From Pseudozyma flocculosa PF-1 (Eukaryota > Basidiomycota > Ustilaginomycetes > Ustilaginales > Ustilaginaceae), in the NCBI RefSeq assembly GCF_000417875.1, contig NW_006920881.1, forward strand, positions 595,138 through 659,137: 64,000 nucleotides of DNA. The letters run 5' to 3'. The notes beneath the pieces were generated by a model. The model made no database searches. It saw only the letters and a list, made by a program, of their open reading frames with translations, and was not told where the DNA came from. Below, piece after piece: positions 33,765 to 45,495 of the stretch; within the stretch, counting starts at the first letter, position 1; the number at the start of each line of letters is the position of its first letter. Both the position numbers and the translations under genes were made by a program.

Positions 33765-36255
33765 ATGGAGCCCGCTCCGCTCTTTCGCTCTCCCAAAAGG
33801 AGGGTGGCCTACTTCTACGACAGTGAGCGTCGCAAACCAGCCAGCCCGGCCCAGCCGCCTCAAGCCGAGGCTTCTGGCCATCCCTTCCCCGCGAACCCTC
33901 TCTGACGCCTCTGCTGCTCCCCGATCCGCCTTGCACAGCTGATGTCGGCAACTTCAGCTACGGCCTGGGACACCCCATGAAGCCCCACCGCATGCGAATG
34001 GCCAACAACCTCATCACCAACTACCAGCTGCACAAGAAGATGGACGTCTTTGTGAGTACACGTCGGCGGCGGCAGCGTGGCCATGCGAACATCTTTGAGC
34101 GCGCTCGCTCAGCTTGACGGGTCCCATCTCCATCCATCGGATCTGCCGCGCATTCGCAGCGGCCGAAACGAGCCACTCCGGAGCAGATGACCCGCTTCCA
34201 CACCGACGAGTACGTCGACTTCCTGCGCAAGGTCACGCCCGAGACTGTGCAGGAGCTCTCGGCAGAAGGCACACGATGTGAGTCTGTCGTGCAGGGAGTC
34301 GTACAGCCTCCCAGAAGGAGGCGATCCGAGCCGCAGCTGAAGCCATCGGTCCGCGTCTCGCTGTGCTCCTGCCACTCAGACCTCATCGGCGAGGACTGCC
34401 CCGCCTTCGACGGCCTCTTTGAGTTCTGCAGCATCTCTGCGGGGGGCTCCATTGGCGCCGCGTCGAAGCTCAATTCGGGCGAGGCCGACATCTCGATCAA
34501 CTGGGGCGGCGGCCTCCACCACGCAAAGAAGCGCGAGGCCAGCGGCTTCTGCTACGTCAACGACATCGTTCTCGCCATCCTCGAGCTGCTGAGGTGAGCT
34601 TCTGCCACATCTTGCCTTGCAACTCCGGCTGTGCCGCGCCCACTCGCTGATCGCAGGCCTTCCCCCTCGTTCCCTTCTCCCGCGACCTAGGGTCCACCTC
34701 CGCGTGCTGTACATCGACATCGACGTTCACCACGGAGACGGCGTCGAAGAGGCTTTCTACTCGACCGACCGGGTCATGACGGCCTCGTTCCACAAATTTG
34801 GCGACTTCTTTCCCGGCACGGGCGACGTCAGGGACATCGGCGTCAAGAAGGGCAAGGGCTATTCGGTCAACGTGCCGCTGCGAGATGGCGTTGGCGACGA
34901 AGAGTTCAAGGGCCTCTTCCACCCCATCATCCAGCACATCATGGACTGGTACCGGCCCGGCGCCGTCGTCCTGCAGTGCGGCGCCGACTCGCTGGCCGGC
35001 GACAAGCTCGGCTGCTTCAACCTGTCGATGCGCGGTGAGTCCGAGCGCAGCCCGTCGTCCGCGGCACAGGGTCGCCCGTTGCTCGCTGCGCACATCCGCT
35101 GACTCTATCGCCCTTTCTCTACGCTCGCTGCATCGACCGCCTCGCACAGGCCACGCCGACTGCGTGTCGTTCCTCAAGTCGTTCAACGTGCCCCTGATAT
35201 GCCTCGGCGGTGGCGGCTACACGGTCAGGAACGTGGCGCGGACCTGGACCTACGAGACCGGGTTGCTGGTCGGCGAGGAGCTCAGCGAGGACCTGCCGTT
35301 CAACGACTATATTCAGTACTTTGGACCCGAGTACAAGCTCGACGTGCCGCGGACCAGCATGGACAACCTCAACAGCAAAGAGTACCTGGACAATCTGAGG
35401 TGAGGACGGAGACACGGCACTGCCGCGACTGCCGCAGGGCGAGCTGCTGCTGACCCGAGGCTTGGTACCTTACCGCAACCCGATTGCCCCGCGCCATGCA
35501 GGTCCAAGGTCATCGACAACCTGCGTTCGATGCCGTTTGCCCCGAGCGTGCAGATCCAGGAGACGCCGCGCAACTCGATCAACCCCGCCGACGTCGAGAT
35601 CTCGGACGACGAGGACTCGGACCTCGACGAGCGGATCTCGCGCAAGCTGCGGGACGCCCACATCCAACGGTACGACGACGAGCTCTCGGGCGACGAAGAG
35701 TCGGACCGGGAGCCGATGTCCGAGGACGAGGCAGAAGGATCGTCGAGGCGGAGCATATCGAGAGGTGCGGGCGCGCGAGCCTCTGCGCCGTCGATCCTCA
35801 AGCCGCTCGCTTCGTCGGCGGCGGCGACCTTCGACCACGACCTGGCGTCGCGCTACATGTCGCAGAACGGCGTCGGGGCGGCCAGGGGCAAGGGTAGAGC
35901 GAAGCGGACATTCTTTTCTCGTCGCGCCGCGGCGCCCGTGCTGGCCGACTTGCAGCTGCACGACGCAGACCATGCGGACGGCCCGGGGCCTGGCGGTCAC
36001 TACTCGTTTGGACGATCGGGCCAGTCGATGACGACGGCGCAGCTGATCGCCGCTGCTGTCGGTAGCAGCCACCACGGAGGTCTGGCCGCCGACGGACGGG
36101 ATGCGACACCGGCATCCGAGTTTGAGTCGGGCACGCCGGCGCTCAATAGCTCGGCGTACGGAGGCAACGGCAACGGGCCGAGAAGGGGGGCCAACGGCCA
36201 TGCGCCAAACGGGACCGGCGGCGGCGGCAAGCGGCTGGTGGCGGGGGCTCACTGA
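33765..36255 (+). CDS. RPD3: Class I histone deacetylase, RPD3 type
   Basis: Seven exons (33765-33822, 33939-34051, 34160-34277, 34380-34593, 34691-35034, 35150-35399, 35502-36255) encode 616 residues. Zn-dependent deacetylase of histone tails, catalytic part of Sin3/Rpd3 repressor complexes. All landmarks are in place: [38 protein letters not shown], the catalytic His pair in [20 protein letters not shown], the Asp-His zinc ligands in [16 protein letters not shown], and the active-site Tyr in [19 protein letters not shown]. After residue ~390 an acidic stretch ([14 protein letters not shown]) and about 180 Gly/Ser/Ala-rich residues replace the short yeast tail (yeast Rpd3 has 433). SAP18, another factor of Sin3 complexes, lies 20 kb away. 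A GTC triplet run follows the stop. Confidence 0.97.
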
Positions 36256-36292
36256 GCGACCGCACCGATCGCTCTGCCGGCCTCGTCCCAGT

Positions 36293-36340
<48 letters not shown>

Positions 36341-36863
36341 TTCTCTCTGTCCCCGATACCAGCCTTGACCCTGCCGTGGCCCGCCTCTCGGCCGCTTCGG
36401 CGTCGATCTAGCTTTCCCTGCCCCTCCTCCTCCGCCTTCTCCTTGCCACCCCATGTATTTGTATGTCACCTTCGCCCATGCCTGGCACCGCTACGTCTGA
36501 GCCCTGTGCCGATAGATGGAACGCCGCGGCGCCGTATTCTCCGAGGCGAGGAGAGCGGAGTGTCTGCGCTGCTTTGGCGTAGGATTGGAGGCGAGAGGAA
36601 GCGGCTCCGTCGACGTTGGGCCTGGCGCCGTCGGTGGAGGAGGGGCCGAGGCTGTCCGTGCGCAGGCCAGCAGGCCGAGGCCCGAGCCAGAGAGGCCACT
36701 TCGCCTTTGCATGTATGTTTTTCGCCAGCGGCCTGCAAGAGCCCAGAAGACCACCATCATCCTGTCCACCAGCATTCGACCCAGCCCCGACCGAGCCAGA
36801 GCGGTATATACACGCACACATCTGCTCCCCTCTCGCCCCCACGACATCGACAGCATCGAAAGC
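36256..36863. promoter_or_regulatory. Intergenic region RPD3 / TIP41 with TATA box
   Basis: 608 bp between tandem genes. After the GTC run it contains TATATA at 36805-36810, 54 bp before the TIP41 ATG. Open frames continue upstream of the TIP41 ATG but lose TIP41 similarity. Confidence 0.5.
36293..36341 (+). repeat. (GTC)n microsatellite, about 16 copies
   Basis: Uninterrupted GTC triplets 38 bp after the RPD3 stop, in its likely 3' untranslated region. Confidence 0.95.
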
Positions 36864-38981
36864 ATGGAGCCGACAAGAGCGCCCTTTGCGGCCGCTGGGC
36901 CCCAAGTCACACACCACCCGCACCCGTCATCCTCGGCGCGGGCTCCACCCATCGTACCTCGTGGCGCGTTCGTCTCCTCCTCTACCAGTAGCAGGAGCGG
37001 CGACAGCGGCACAAGCATCACCGCCGCCGCTAGCGGGACATCGGTCACTGGCCGGCCCAACTCAAAGACGCGCGGCATCGAGCTGGGCGGATGGTCGATC
37101 CAGGTCACCTCGGGCAACATCGGCTCGTCGGCCGAGATGGACGCCCTCTCTGACCTGCTCGGCATCCCGCCACCCGAGATGGCATTCCCGCACAACTCGC
37201 TCGTCCTGCACCACGCCGCTTCGGGCTTCCGCCTCTGCTTCGACGCCGTCAGAGCGCTGCAGAGCGTCGATGGCGTCAAGGAAGACAACGCGCTGGAGGG
37301 CATCGACTGCAGCGAGTCGTCATCCTCCTCGATCCCAGGACCAGGCACGGGTAAGAAGAGGGGCGCAGCGAGGATGGGCGAGAAGCCGACGGGAAAGGGC
37401 AAGCTCAGGAGCGGAGGCGGCATCAAGGTCTCGTACGCCGACGAGTGGGGCAAGAAGCGCAACGAGGCACAGCATGCCGAGGCCGCCCAGTCGGAGCACA
37501 ACGACCGCAGCGGCACCGCTGACCGACCCGGAGAGCCGACGATGGCGGTCAACACCCCGGCTTCCAACTTTGGCCCTGATGTGGCCAGAGCGGCGGCGTC
37601 GAGCGGCATCGCCTCGGCCAAGGAGTACGACTGGACCTACTCTTCCACCTGGGCTGGCGCAGAGGGCTGCGATCGACCTCCAGCCCTCCTCTTCCCGTCC
37701 GGAGACGGCAGCGTCGCGGCAGAGGTCGAATGGAGTCGTCGCGGCGCTTCGGCGTCGCGTTTTGTGCCGGGAACCGATCCGGCGAGGGATCGCATCCCCG
37801 TCGAGCGCCTTGGCCCGAGCAGCGGCGAACCCATCCTGTTCTACGAGGACATTGTGCTGTACGAGGACGAGCTGGCGGACAACGGCTCAAGCATGGTCAA
37901 CGTCAAGGTGGTGAGTGTGCACCCCTCCTCCCAGTCGCTCAGACTCCACTCTCGCCAAGTTTGACCGAAACTGATCTGCGGTGTGCACTCTGTTGCCATC
38001 GTCCGCTTCCGCCCATCAGCGCGTGATGCCGTCCGGCTTCCTCGTGCTGCAGCGCTTCTTCCTCCGCGTCGACGAGGTCCTTTTCCGCGTCTTTGATACA
38101 CGATTCTACTGCCAGTTCACCGAGCCTGCTGCACCTTCCGCGTCGCGCTCGGGCGCGGGGACAGAACTCGACGTGACGCGCCTCTCGCTCGAAGCGACGA
38201 GCAAAGAGCCGCCGCAGGCTCGGACAGAGGCCGCTTCAAACGACATCAATATGATGGACGAAGAGGACCGGGGACCGCACGACGAGGGTCGATGGCCGAG
38301 GCTGATCCGCGAGTGCAGCGGGTCCGAGGCCACATACGCCGAGGTCAAAGCTGTGAGTCGAGCGTTCTTCGTGTCGCCTCATTACGTGGTCGCGCACGAA
38401 GCTGACATTGGTCATCTTCCCTTCCCCATCGCATACCTCGCCCTGCTTCCTTGCGGCAGTGTCTGCCGCCCTACAAGCCCAACGACCTGTCCCCGCTCAC
38501 GGATCCGAACTGGGTGGCCAACTCGCTCCAGACCATCTCGCGACGACGCTTCCAGCACCAGCAGGCCGCGATCGCATCGGGCGCCACGCCTCGCATCCCA
38601 GCGTCGGCGTTCAGCTCCTCTGCCGCGTCGTCGGGAGCCGGAGCCGGTGCCGCCACCGGCCACCCCGGCTCGACGGGCTCGGCGACGACGATTCCCTCGT
38701 ACCTCAGCACCGGTGCGGTCCCTTCGAGCCGGCTCACTGGGTTTGCCGGGACGAGACCGGGAGAGAGGCTGGATCTCTCGCCTGCCCGGGCACCAGGTTC
38801 GACCCAGTTCGATCTGCCCGGCTCGTCGGGGAGCGTACCGGCCGCCCGGATCGTTGGTGAGATTGCATCAGAGGGCGACAACGGCAGCAAGGATGCTCAG
38901 GGTGGGCATGGAGGGGAAATGGGAGGCGACGAGTGGCAAGGTGTCGGGGCGAGAGTCGATGTGGCCACGCTCCGGTGGTAA
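36864..38981 (+). CDS. TIP41: TIP41-family regulator of PP2A-like phosphatases
   Basis: Three exons (36864-37910, 38020-38352, 38460-38981) encode 633 residues. Tip41/TIPRL binds PP2A-type catalytic subunits and works with Tap42 downstream of TOR. Conserved blocks: RGIELGGWSIQVTSGNIGSS, ALSDLLGIPPPEMAFPHNSL, GEPILFYEDIVLYEDELADN, then across the first splice NVKV-RVMPSGFLVLQRFFLRVD with VLFRVFDTRFYCQF, and near the end CLPPYKPNDLSPLTDPNWVA. Family members are usually 270-360 residues; the surplus is a 170-residue disordered insert in the middle, an acidic insert after the core, and a Gly/Ser-rich C-terminus. The start was chosen as the ATG just after a TATA box and before the first family block. 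Confidence 0.92.
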
Positions 38982-39170
38982 TCTGGCCAGGGGATGTGGG
39001 GTACCCGTTGAGGATCCCCGTCCTCATCCTCATCGCAAGGCAGGCGTGGCGTCTCGGTGACAATCATGGTGCATTCGGCGGCACAGGTCCAGGTCCACCC
39101 TCATACGATGCTGCGGCTCGATGCGATGCGATACAGACGACAACAGAGGCGCCGCACACGCGCCCGCTCG

Positions 39171-41078
39171 CTACTTCCTCGCCCTCCTGGCCTCGTTCGG
39201 GTTCTTGCGTCCCATGCCGATTGCGGGCAGTCCGCCCGTCTTGGGCGCCGAGTCGCCGTAGAGGAACATTTCGCCGGCGTCCCACGCCTCTTCGTAGCGC
39301 ATCGAGAGGCTATCTTTACCCTGTTCGAGGGCCCTCTGCCTCCTCCTCTCCTCCTTCCTCTTCCGGCTCTCCTCGAGCGCCACGGCCCGCTGCCACTCGA
39401 CCTGGTCCTCGCGGAGGATGAGGTTGGACCCGGACGTCTTGCCGCCCGATGCGCTGCCGGGCTTGGGCAGCGGCATGCTGTACACGGTTCCGCGCTTGCG
39501 GTATTCGAAGTTGGGCTTGAGGTGCACCTTGAGCCCGTCGCCACCCTTGCCGGCATCGCGCGTGTCGACCGAGGCCGTGACGCGCATCAGGGTGGCGTTG
39601 CCGCAGCTCGGACACCACTTTTTCTCCATGTCCTTGCACACCTTCATGCAGGCGTGGCAGCGCAGCACGTACGACTTGACCTGCGAAATCTGCTGCCCGT
39701 TGATGCCCACCAGCGCCAGGCCGATCTGGAGCAGCACGTTCTGGATGGCGAAATCGCCCGTCATGCACGCCACGGCCAGGTGCTGCGGCTGCTTGGCCTT
39801 GCTCTTGGCGCCCGCCGCTCGCCCGGCGCCAAAGGGCAGGTGGTGCGAGCGAGACTTGCTGCGCGCGCTGCTCTCCTTGTGCGGCCGCGAGACCGTCTCC
39901 CAGCCCCTTGGGCGGCGTCCGCCGTCGGCCTGCGCCTGCNNNNNNNNNNNNNNNNNNNNNNNNNNNNNNNNNNNNNNNNNNNNNNNNNNNNNNNNNNNNN
40001 NNNNNNNNNNNNNNNNATCCAGCTCGGCCTGCGAGGGCCCTGCGCCCTCGTCGCCGTCGGCCAGCGCCGAGGGGTCGACGGGCGCCGGTGGCTTGGTCTC
40101 GTGCGTGATGAGGCCGAGCGAGACGTTCTTGTGGTATTGGATGTTGGTCGGCGTGATCCACTCTCCCTCGCCGTCGTCTTCATCGAACTCATCCTCGACC
40201 ACCTCGACCTCTTCCTCGTTGGCCGGCGCCGTGTCGATGTGGGCGTCCGCCTGCGCGGAGCGGCCATCGCCGGGCGAGGATTCTGTCGGCTGCTGTGATG
40301 CCGCCTGGGTCGAATTCTGCTCGAGTGTGGCCTTTGCGTCGAGCTGCTGTGCGAGCTCTGCGTCCGCGTCCTTGGACGATTCGACCGCCTCGACGGGGGC
40401 CTCTGGCGTCTCCTCAAACTGGTCGTCGTCGGCCTGGCCTTCGTCTCCCTTTGCCGCCGCCTCTTGTGCCAACTTGGCCTGTTTCGGCTTCTTGGATCCC
40501 TTCTTCTTCTTCTTTTTCCCCTCCCCGTCGGCGAGCTGCGGCGGCTTCTCTGAGGTGAGTCCGAGGTCGTACATCTGCTGGCCCGTCTTTCCGCCGACCT
40601 CTTTGCGGATCCTCCAGCCTCCGAACTTGTCGTTCTCCTTCATCCAGGTGAGTGCGAGGACCTCGAGGTCCTGCTTGGAGAGGACGGCGAGGTCACCGGT
40701 CCTGCGCGCAAAGTCGGTGACGGCGGCCATGGACTCGGACGAGGGCTGTACGAGCTCGAGGTCAAAGTCGTTGCGCATCTGGAGCGAGGCGAGGTAGTTT
40801 CGCGCCGAGACGTCCTTGAGCTCCGCGAGGACGGCGGGAGGCATGATGTAGTGAGTGGCGAGGTTTGCGAGGGGTGTCTGTGAGATGAGGGCGCCCGCAT
40901 CGAGGATGAGGGTGTCGATGCGCGGCCGCGGCGGGGGCGGGGTCGGGGTCGAGGACGACGAGGAAGGGGCCCTCGCCGGGTCGGATGGACCGGGTGCGTT
41001 GTCGGCAGCTGCAGCCATGGTGGGCGCAGTCGTTTCCAGCGGCGCCGTTGCTTGCGGTTGTGATGTTGCCGAGTCCAT
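39171..41078 (-). CDS. NOB1: 20S pre-rRNA endonuclease NOB1 (PIN domain, zinc ribbon)
   Basis: One exon of about 635 codons, interrupted by 77 N at 39940-40016. Nob1 makes the final cut at the 3' end of 18S rRNA in cytoplasmic pre-40S particles. The PIN domain is at about residues 50-160: RIDTLILDAGALI carries the first catalytic Asp, VLAELKD the acidic partner, and LAVLSKQDLEVLALTWM the next Asp. A long Lys- then Glu/Ala-rich insert (about 180-340) follows, then the conserved AVACMTGDFAIQNVLLQIGL, and a zinc ribbon with CHACMKVC and CPSCGNATL. The C-terminus keeps LREDQVEWQRA and the end GMGRKNPNEARRARK. The ATG at 41078 is used. The frame is open on both sides of the gap. Confidence 0.93.
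   Translation of the reverse strand: MDSATSQPQATAPLETTAPTMAAAADNAPGPSDPARAPSSSSSTPTPPPPRPRIDTLILDAGALISQTPLANLATHYIMPPAVLAELKDVSARNYLASLQMRNDFDLELVQPSSESMAAVTDFARRTGDLAVLSKQDLEVLALTWMKENDKFGGWRIRKEVGGKTGQQMYDLGLTSEKPPQLADGEGKKKKKKGSKKPKQAKLAQEAAAKGDEGQADDDQFEETPEAPVEAVESSKDADAELAQQLDAKATLEQNSTQAASQQPTESSPGDGRSAQADAHIDTAPANEEEVEVVEDEFDEDDGEGEWITPTNIQYHKNVSLGLITHETKPPAPVDPSALADGDEGAGPSQAELDXXXXXXXXXXXXXXXXXXXXXXXXXXQAQADGGRRPRGWETVSRPHKESSARSKSRSHHLPFGAGRAAGAKSKAKQPQHLAVACMTGDFAIQNVLLQIGLALVGINGQQISQVKSYVLRCHACMKVCKDMEKKWCPSCGNATLMRVTASVDTRDAGKGGDGLKVHLKPNFEYRKRGTVYSMPLPKPGSASGGKTSGSNLILREDQVEWQRAVALEESRKRKEERRRQRALEQGKDSLSMRYEEAWDAGEMFLYGDSAPKTGGLPAIGMGRKNPNEARRARK
39940..40016. other. Assembly gap (77 N)
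   Basis: Run of 77 N inside the disordered part of NOB1, just after AGPSQAELD and before QAQADGGRR. Confidence 1.
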
Positions 41079-42086
41079 GGTTGGTGTGTGAGAGCGGGTT
41101 GGTGGTCGATCAATCGAGGTGGCTGATGGACGAGCAGGGCAGAGCAAGAGAGCAGCAGTGGATCCGCCCGCTGGCTGGCTGGCTGGCTGCCTTGCTTGTT
41201 GGCCTGCAAGAAAAATGGCGGCGGCGTGAAATTCTTCGCAGCGGCTGGTTCAACGGCCGAGTTCCGCGAATTGAGCTGGGCGTTTGGCAGCGAGCGAGGT
41301 GACCCGGCCGGCTGAGGGTGAGAGGGCGGGCAGGCGGGCAGGCGGGCAGGCGGGCAGGCGGGCAGGCGGGCAGGCGGGCAGGCGAACAGGCGGGCTCTCT
41401 GTCGAGGATGTGGGTGGAGGCCGTTGGTGCCGACGTCGACCAGCAGCGTTCCGTCAGCCCTCGGCGTTCTGCCGGTGCGGGGCGGCATGGTCGATGGCGC
41501 AAGCCAAGCAAGCAAGCCGACCTGGCTCGACCACGTCCAAAGACGCCCGCAGCCACGCCTTATTCGGGTGGCCCCCCCGACTGGAAGAAAGAAAGCCGGG
41601 GCCTCACCCCGGCTGGCCCCACTTTTCCACCACCATCGTCGTCCAGGACCCTCACTGCCCGCCACCCATCGGACCCCTGCCGTCGTCGTTGGTCGTATCC
41701 CCCTTGCTCCGCCCTTCTGTCTCGTCGTGTCTGACCCATCGCTGCTCTCTGTCTCGCTCTCCGTCGCCCCACGTGCACAGCAATCTCGCATCCTAGTCGC
41801 CTCCCTGCTCCTCGTTTCCATCCGGACCGCCCACCGCTCTTGCCCTTCTCGTCTCGTCTTGCGAGGAGACCGAGCCGAGCCATGCTCAGCACCTCGAACT
41901 CGATCCCATCGCCCTCTCTTCTCAGTCGAGCCGCATAGCCACCCGGCCAGCCCAACATTGCCCTCCCATCACCCATACCACCACTGCCACCGTCCCGACT
42001 CTCCCGCTGACTCTGTCCACGCCGCATTGTCCTCTGCCTCAACACTCTAAACCCCTCGACCCGCGGCTGGTACCGCCGCCATCAGC
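41079..42086. promoter_or_regulatory. Divergent intergenic region NOB1 / FBXO21-like gene
   Basis: 1008 bp. Contains the octamer array at 41325-41395, an AT-rich word GTGAAATTCTTCGC at 41226-41239 and AAGAAAAATGG at 41210-41220 on the NOB1 side, and a long CT/CA-rich leader before the plus-strand gene. No gene is supported. Confidence 0.45.
41325..41395 (+). repeat. Tandem octamer GGGCAGGC, about 8 copies
   Basis: Nearly perfect head-to-tail GGGCAGGC units with the last copies slightly diverged (GGCGAACAGGCGGGC). No spacers, so this is a simple minisatellite. Confidence 0.93.
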
Positions 42087-45000
42087 ATGGCCTCGACCCC
42101 CGACCTGCCCCAGGAAATCTTTGCCTCGATCCTGGCCTACCTCGACCCCATCTCCCTCTCTGCCGCATCCCAGGCCAACCGCCTCCTCCACCGCATCGCA
42201 ACACACCCCTCGCTCTGGAAGACGCCTTACCTCCTCCGATGGTCCACCGGCGACGTCCATCGCGAGCGGAGGCGCCGCACTCTCCAGTGGAGGCTCAGGC
42301 ACCTCTCACAACAGCTCGACGCCTGGGCTAGGCGAGCGAATCAACTCGCCGGACAAGATCCCGTACAGGCGCAGACAAGCCGCAGCGATTACAGCCCGGA
42401 CGGCACTTTCTTATTCTTCTCTCCGCCTCGTCTTGCGGCCCGCAACGACGCAGCCGGCGACCAACCAGACTTCTACCGCCTCTTCCTCGAGCGGATCCGC
42501 ATCGACCAAGAGGTTCTCGATCTGCTCTACCACCAGGTCGAGGCCACTCATTCGCGCATCCCCGCCGTCGAGCAGCTCGCCCTGCGCTTCGGCGACGACG
42601 CAAAGGACGTCCTCCGTGCCGTCGTGTCTGCACAGCTCAGCGGACCCAGCGGCACCGACCACGGTCTGCCGGCTTCAGACGATCTCCTGGCTGGCAAGGA
42701 CAAGGGCAAGGCTGTCCCTTACCAGCGGCCGCACGAGCCGACGCCGCGGTACCGCCTTCGCGCCTATGATGTCCACCTGCCTACGACCATGAGGTCCGAC
42801 TCTCACCACCTCGTCATCCTTCACAGGGCACGCGAGATGCTGGAGCACCTGCAGCGGGCCGAAGCCATGCGAAGGCTCAAGCAGCTCGACCGGCAGGCGA
42901 TGCGCGCGTCGACCACGGCAACAGACCAGAACTCTGACCGCGCTGATGATGGCGGCGATATCCGGGACGACGAAGACGACGACGACGGCAGCCTCTTCCC
43001 TGTCGATTCCACAGAAAAGGCCATCTCGATCCTCGCGATGTTCAGGGGAGGCGAGCTGTACCTGGTGCGCCAGGAGCTCGACGTCCTTGCGGCGGCTTGC
43101 GACCTTTACCTGCAGAGCGTCAGGCCGGACCTGGCGAGCGCTGCAGGACATCGTGCAGATGACGGACAGAGCCGCTCAGAGGAAGTGGCGAGGGCCATGG
43201 CGCTTGCCATCGGCGACTTTCTAAGGGACAATGGCTTTCGGGGCGCTCGTACTGGCCTCTTCCAGGATCTCGACAACCGTGAGCAGCATCTCCGCTCGCA
43301 CGACAAGAGACGATCCCTGCGCTCGGTGAGCTGACGTCCGCCCACACTTGTCCACCCTCTTTGCCTGCTCCCTAGACTTCCTTCACCATTGCCTCGAGAC
43401 CAACCGCGAAACGATTCCGCTGAGCTTGACCGTCATCTTCTGCGCCGTCGCCAACCGCCTCGGCCTGCGAGCCTCGCTCTGCAACTTCCCCACCCGGATC
43501 CTCGCCGTCGTCAACTACTCCTCGGCAAGCCATGCGCCGGACGATAAGCGCTTCTGGCTGGACGTGGCCGAGTACACGATCAGGCCGGCCCAATCCGGTC
43601 CAGGCGCCGCAACGCAATTTGCCCCGATCCTCACCCAAGCCGACCTGCAGAGGTGGATCGACCAGCTTCATCTGGCCCACCGCGCCGACTTTATCCTGCC
43701 TGCACGGCCCACAGAGATGGTGGTTCGTGCGGCGAGGAACATTGTCGCCAGCGTGCAACGTGCCCAGATCCTCCCGCGGCAGGCCAGGCCCGGGGAGGGC
43801 GCGGGCTCGCAGGCCGATGCCGCCGAGGCGAGGAGGGAGACGCACCCGCAGGCGGGCAGATTCGCCGACGGGCGCGAAAGGCCGGACCGACTCTTTCTCA
43901 AGCTGCGGCATGGCTGGGTGCCGACGCAGGAGCAGGACAGCGTCTACCAGCTGCGATGCGGAACAGCAGCGGCAGCAAAGGCGCCGCCCGAAGACTTTGC
44001 AGCCTGGAAGATGCTGCAGCGCTACCGGTCCGAGTCCTCGACGTTCCGCGCTTCTTCCGCGGCCGTGCAGGGCTGTCCCAACGGCTTCGCAGCGTGGATC
44101 GAAGCCAGGCATGCCGACGACGACTGGACACACCGACTAGCCTCGCAGCGGCATAGAGCCTCCGCGTGGTCGGAGCACGATCAACAGGCGTCGATGTACG
44201 CCGCCGCCAACGGATTCGTGCGCCTGACCGACGAGCTGGGCGACCGCGGCGCAGACTGGATCGCGGGCCTGATCCAGAGCTACTTTCCCCTCGATGTGGG
44301 CCAGGTCCAGCGCGACTTCCTCGGCGTCGCGGAAAGCCCTCCCGCCGCATCCTTTGGCCGCCGAGCTGAAGACCGCGACGAGAACCACTCCGAGTCAGGC
44401 TCGGACTCTAGCTTCGAAGGGTCGTTTTCGGGCCGCGAGGAGCGCGGCGACCGGTCGGCCCAGGCGAAGCTGGCCGGAAGGACCTACATGCGCAACCCGG
44501 GCGTGCGCTTCCTGCTCGGCAGCATGATGGAGACGGTGCGCAGCAAGGATGCCATGGAGCCCAAGGTCAACCCTCGACCGGGAAGAGCGGCCAGGATGGC
44601 GAGGGAGGCACGCCAGGCGAGCGGGTCCGCTACCGAAGCGACTCCGACCGACGCGCATGCCGGAGACGGGGAGCCATCCGCGGGCCAGGGAGCGGGAGAG
44701 GACGAGCAGGAGGATCCAGTGACGTACCGCGTCGGCACTCTGTTTCGGCATCGCACCTACGGCTACCTGGCCTGCACGCTGGGCTGGGATTCGCGCTGCG
44801 CTGCGCCCGAGGAGTGGATCCAGAACATGGGCGTCGACCAGCTGCCCCCGCCTTCGACGATCGAGCCCGGCGCTGCACGACCGCAGCGCGACAACATTGG
44901 CGGCACCGACGCGGCAGCGGCGGCCGTCGACGACGAATGGGTCGCATCGCCCACATCGCCCCCCGTGCGCGGTGGGTTCAAGAGCACGCGGATGAAGCGG

Positions 45001-45495
45001 GACAAGCGGGGAGGGCGCCACCAGCCCTTCTACCACAGCCAGGTGGCAGATGGGACGAGGAGGTACGTGGCCGAAGTCAACGTCGTGCCGCTCCCCCTGC
45101 CCCCCTCCCGACGGTCCTCGCAGGTTGGTCATGGATCGGAAAGGCAGCAGGACCACGCCGAGCGAGATCGAGATGCGGCCGACATCCGTACGCTGCTGCG
45201 GCTCAGAGGCCTGGGCGAGTACTTTCGCTGCTTCGACTACGCCACGGGTCGGATGAGGAGGAATCGTGAGACCAGGGAAATGTTTCCCGATGACTGGTCC
45301 GATGACGAGGGCGAGGGCGGGGTGGAGGAAGAGACCGATGGAAAGGACCAAGGACCTCAGGAGGGAGGCGCGCTGGGCCTCAAGCTCGCCGCATCGCCCC
45401 CGCCCCCGCCCCCGCCCCCGCCTGCGCAGGCGGCGCCGCCGTCGTCGGTCGGGATCGAGGACACTGAGCGCGTCTCGGAGGATGGGAGCTGGTAG
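42087..45495 (+). CDS. F-box / SirB1 transglutaminase-like / YccV-like protein (FBXO21 type)
   Basis: Two exons (42087-43278, 43376-45495) encode 1103 residues. N-terminal F-box LPQEIFASILAYLDPISLSA followed by LHRIATHPSLWK; a middle SirB1 (transglutaminase-like 2) domain spanning the intron, with EKAISILAMFRGGELYL, then LDN-HFLHHCLETNRETIPLSL, VIFCAVANRLGLRASLCNFP and ILAVVN; and a C-terminal YccV-like domain at about 865-1000, VTYRVGTLFRHRTYGYLACT, EEWIQNMGVDQL and GRHQPFYHSQVADGTRRYVA. This order is that of human FBXO21, an SCF substrate receptor, so a role in ubiquitin ligation is likely by homology. The family's conserved Cys of SirB1 may be that in LRASLCNFP. A poly-Pro run (45401-45424) and acidic tail end the protein. 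The 3' end is 141 bp from the convergent SKI8 stop. Confidence 0.9.

Noticed and set aside
36293..36341. Coding triplet repeat
   Set aside because: It lies after the RPD3 stop and before any supported start, so it is not translated.
41325..41395. Possible CRISPR-like array
   Set aside because: Repeats are 8 bp, directly adjacent with no spacers, in a eukaryotic genome: a minisatellite.
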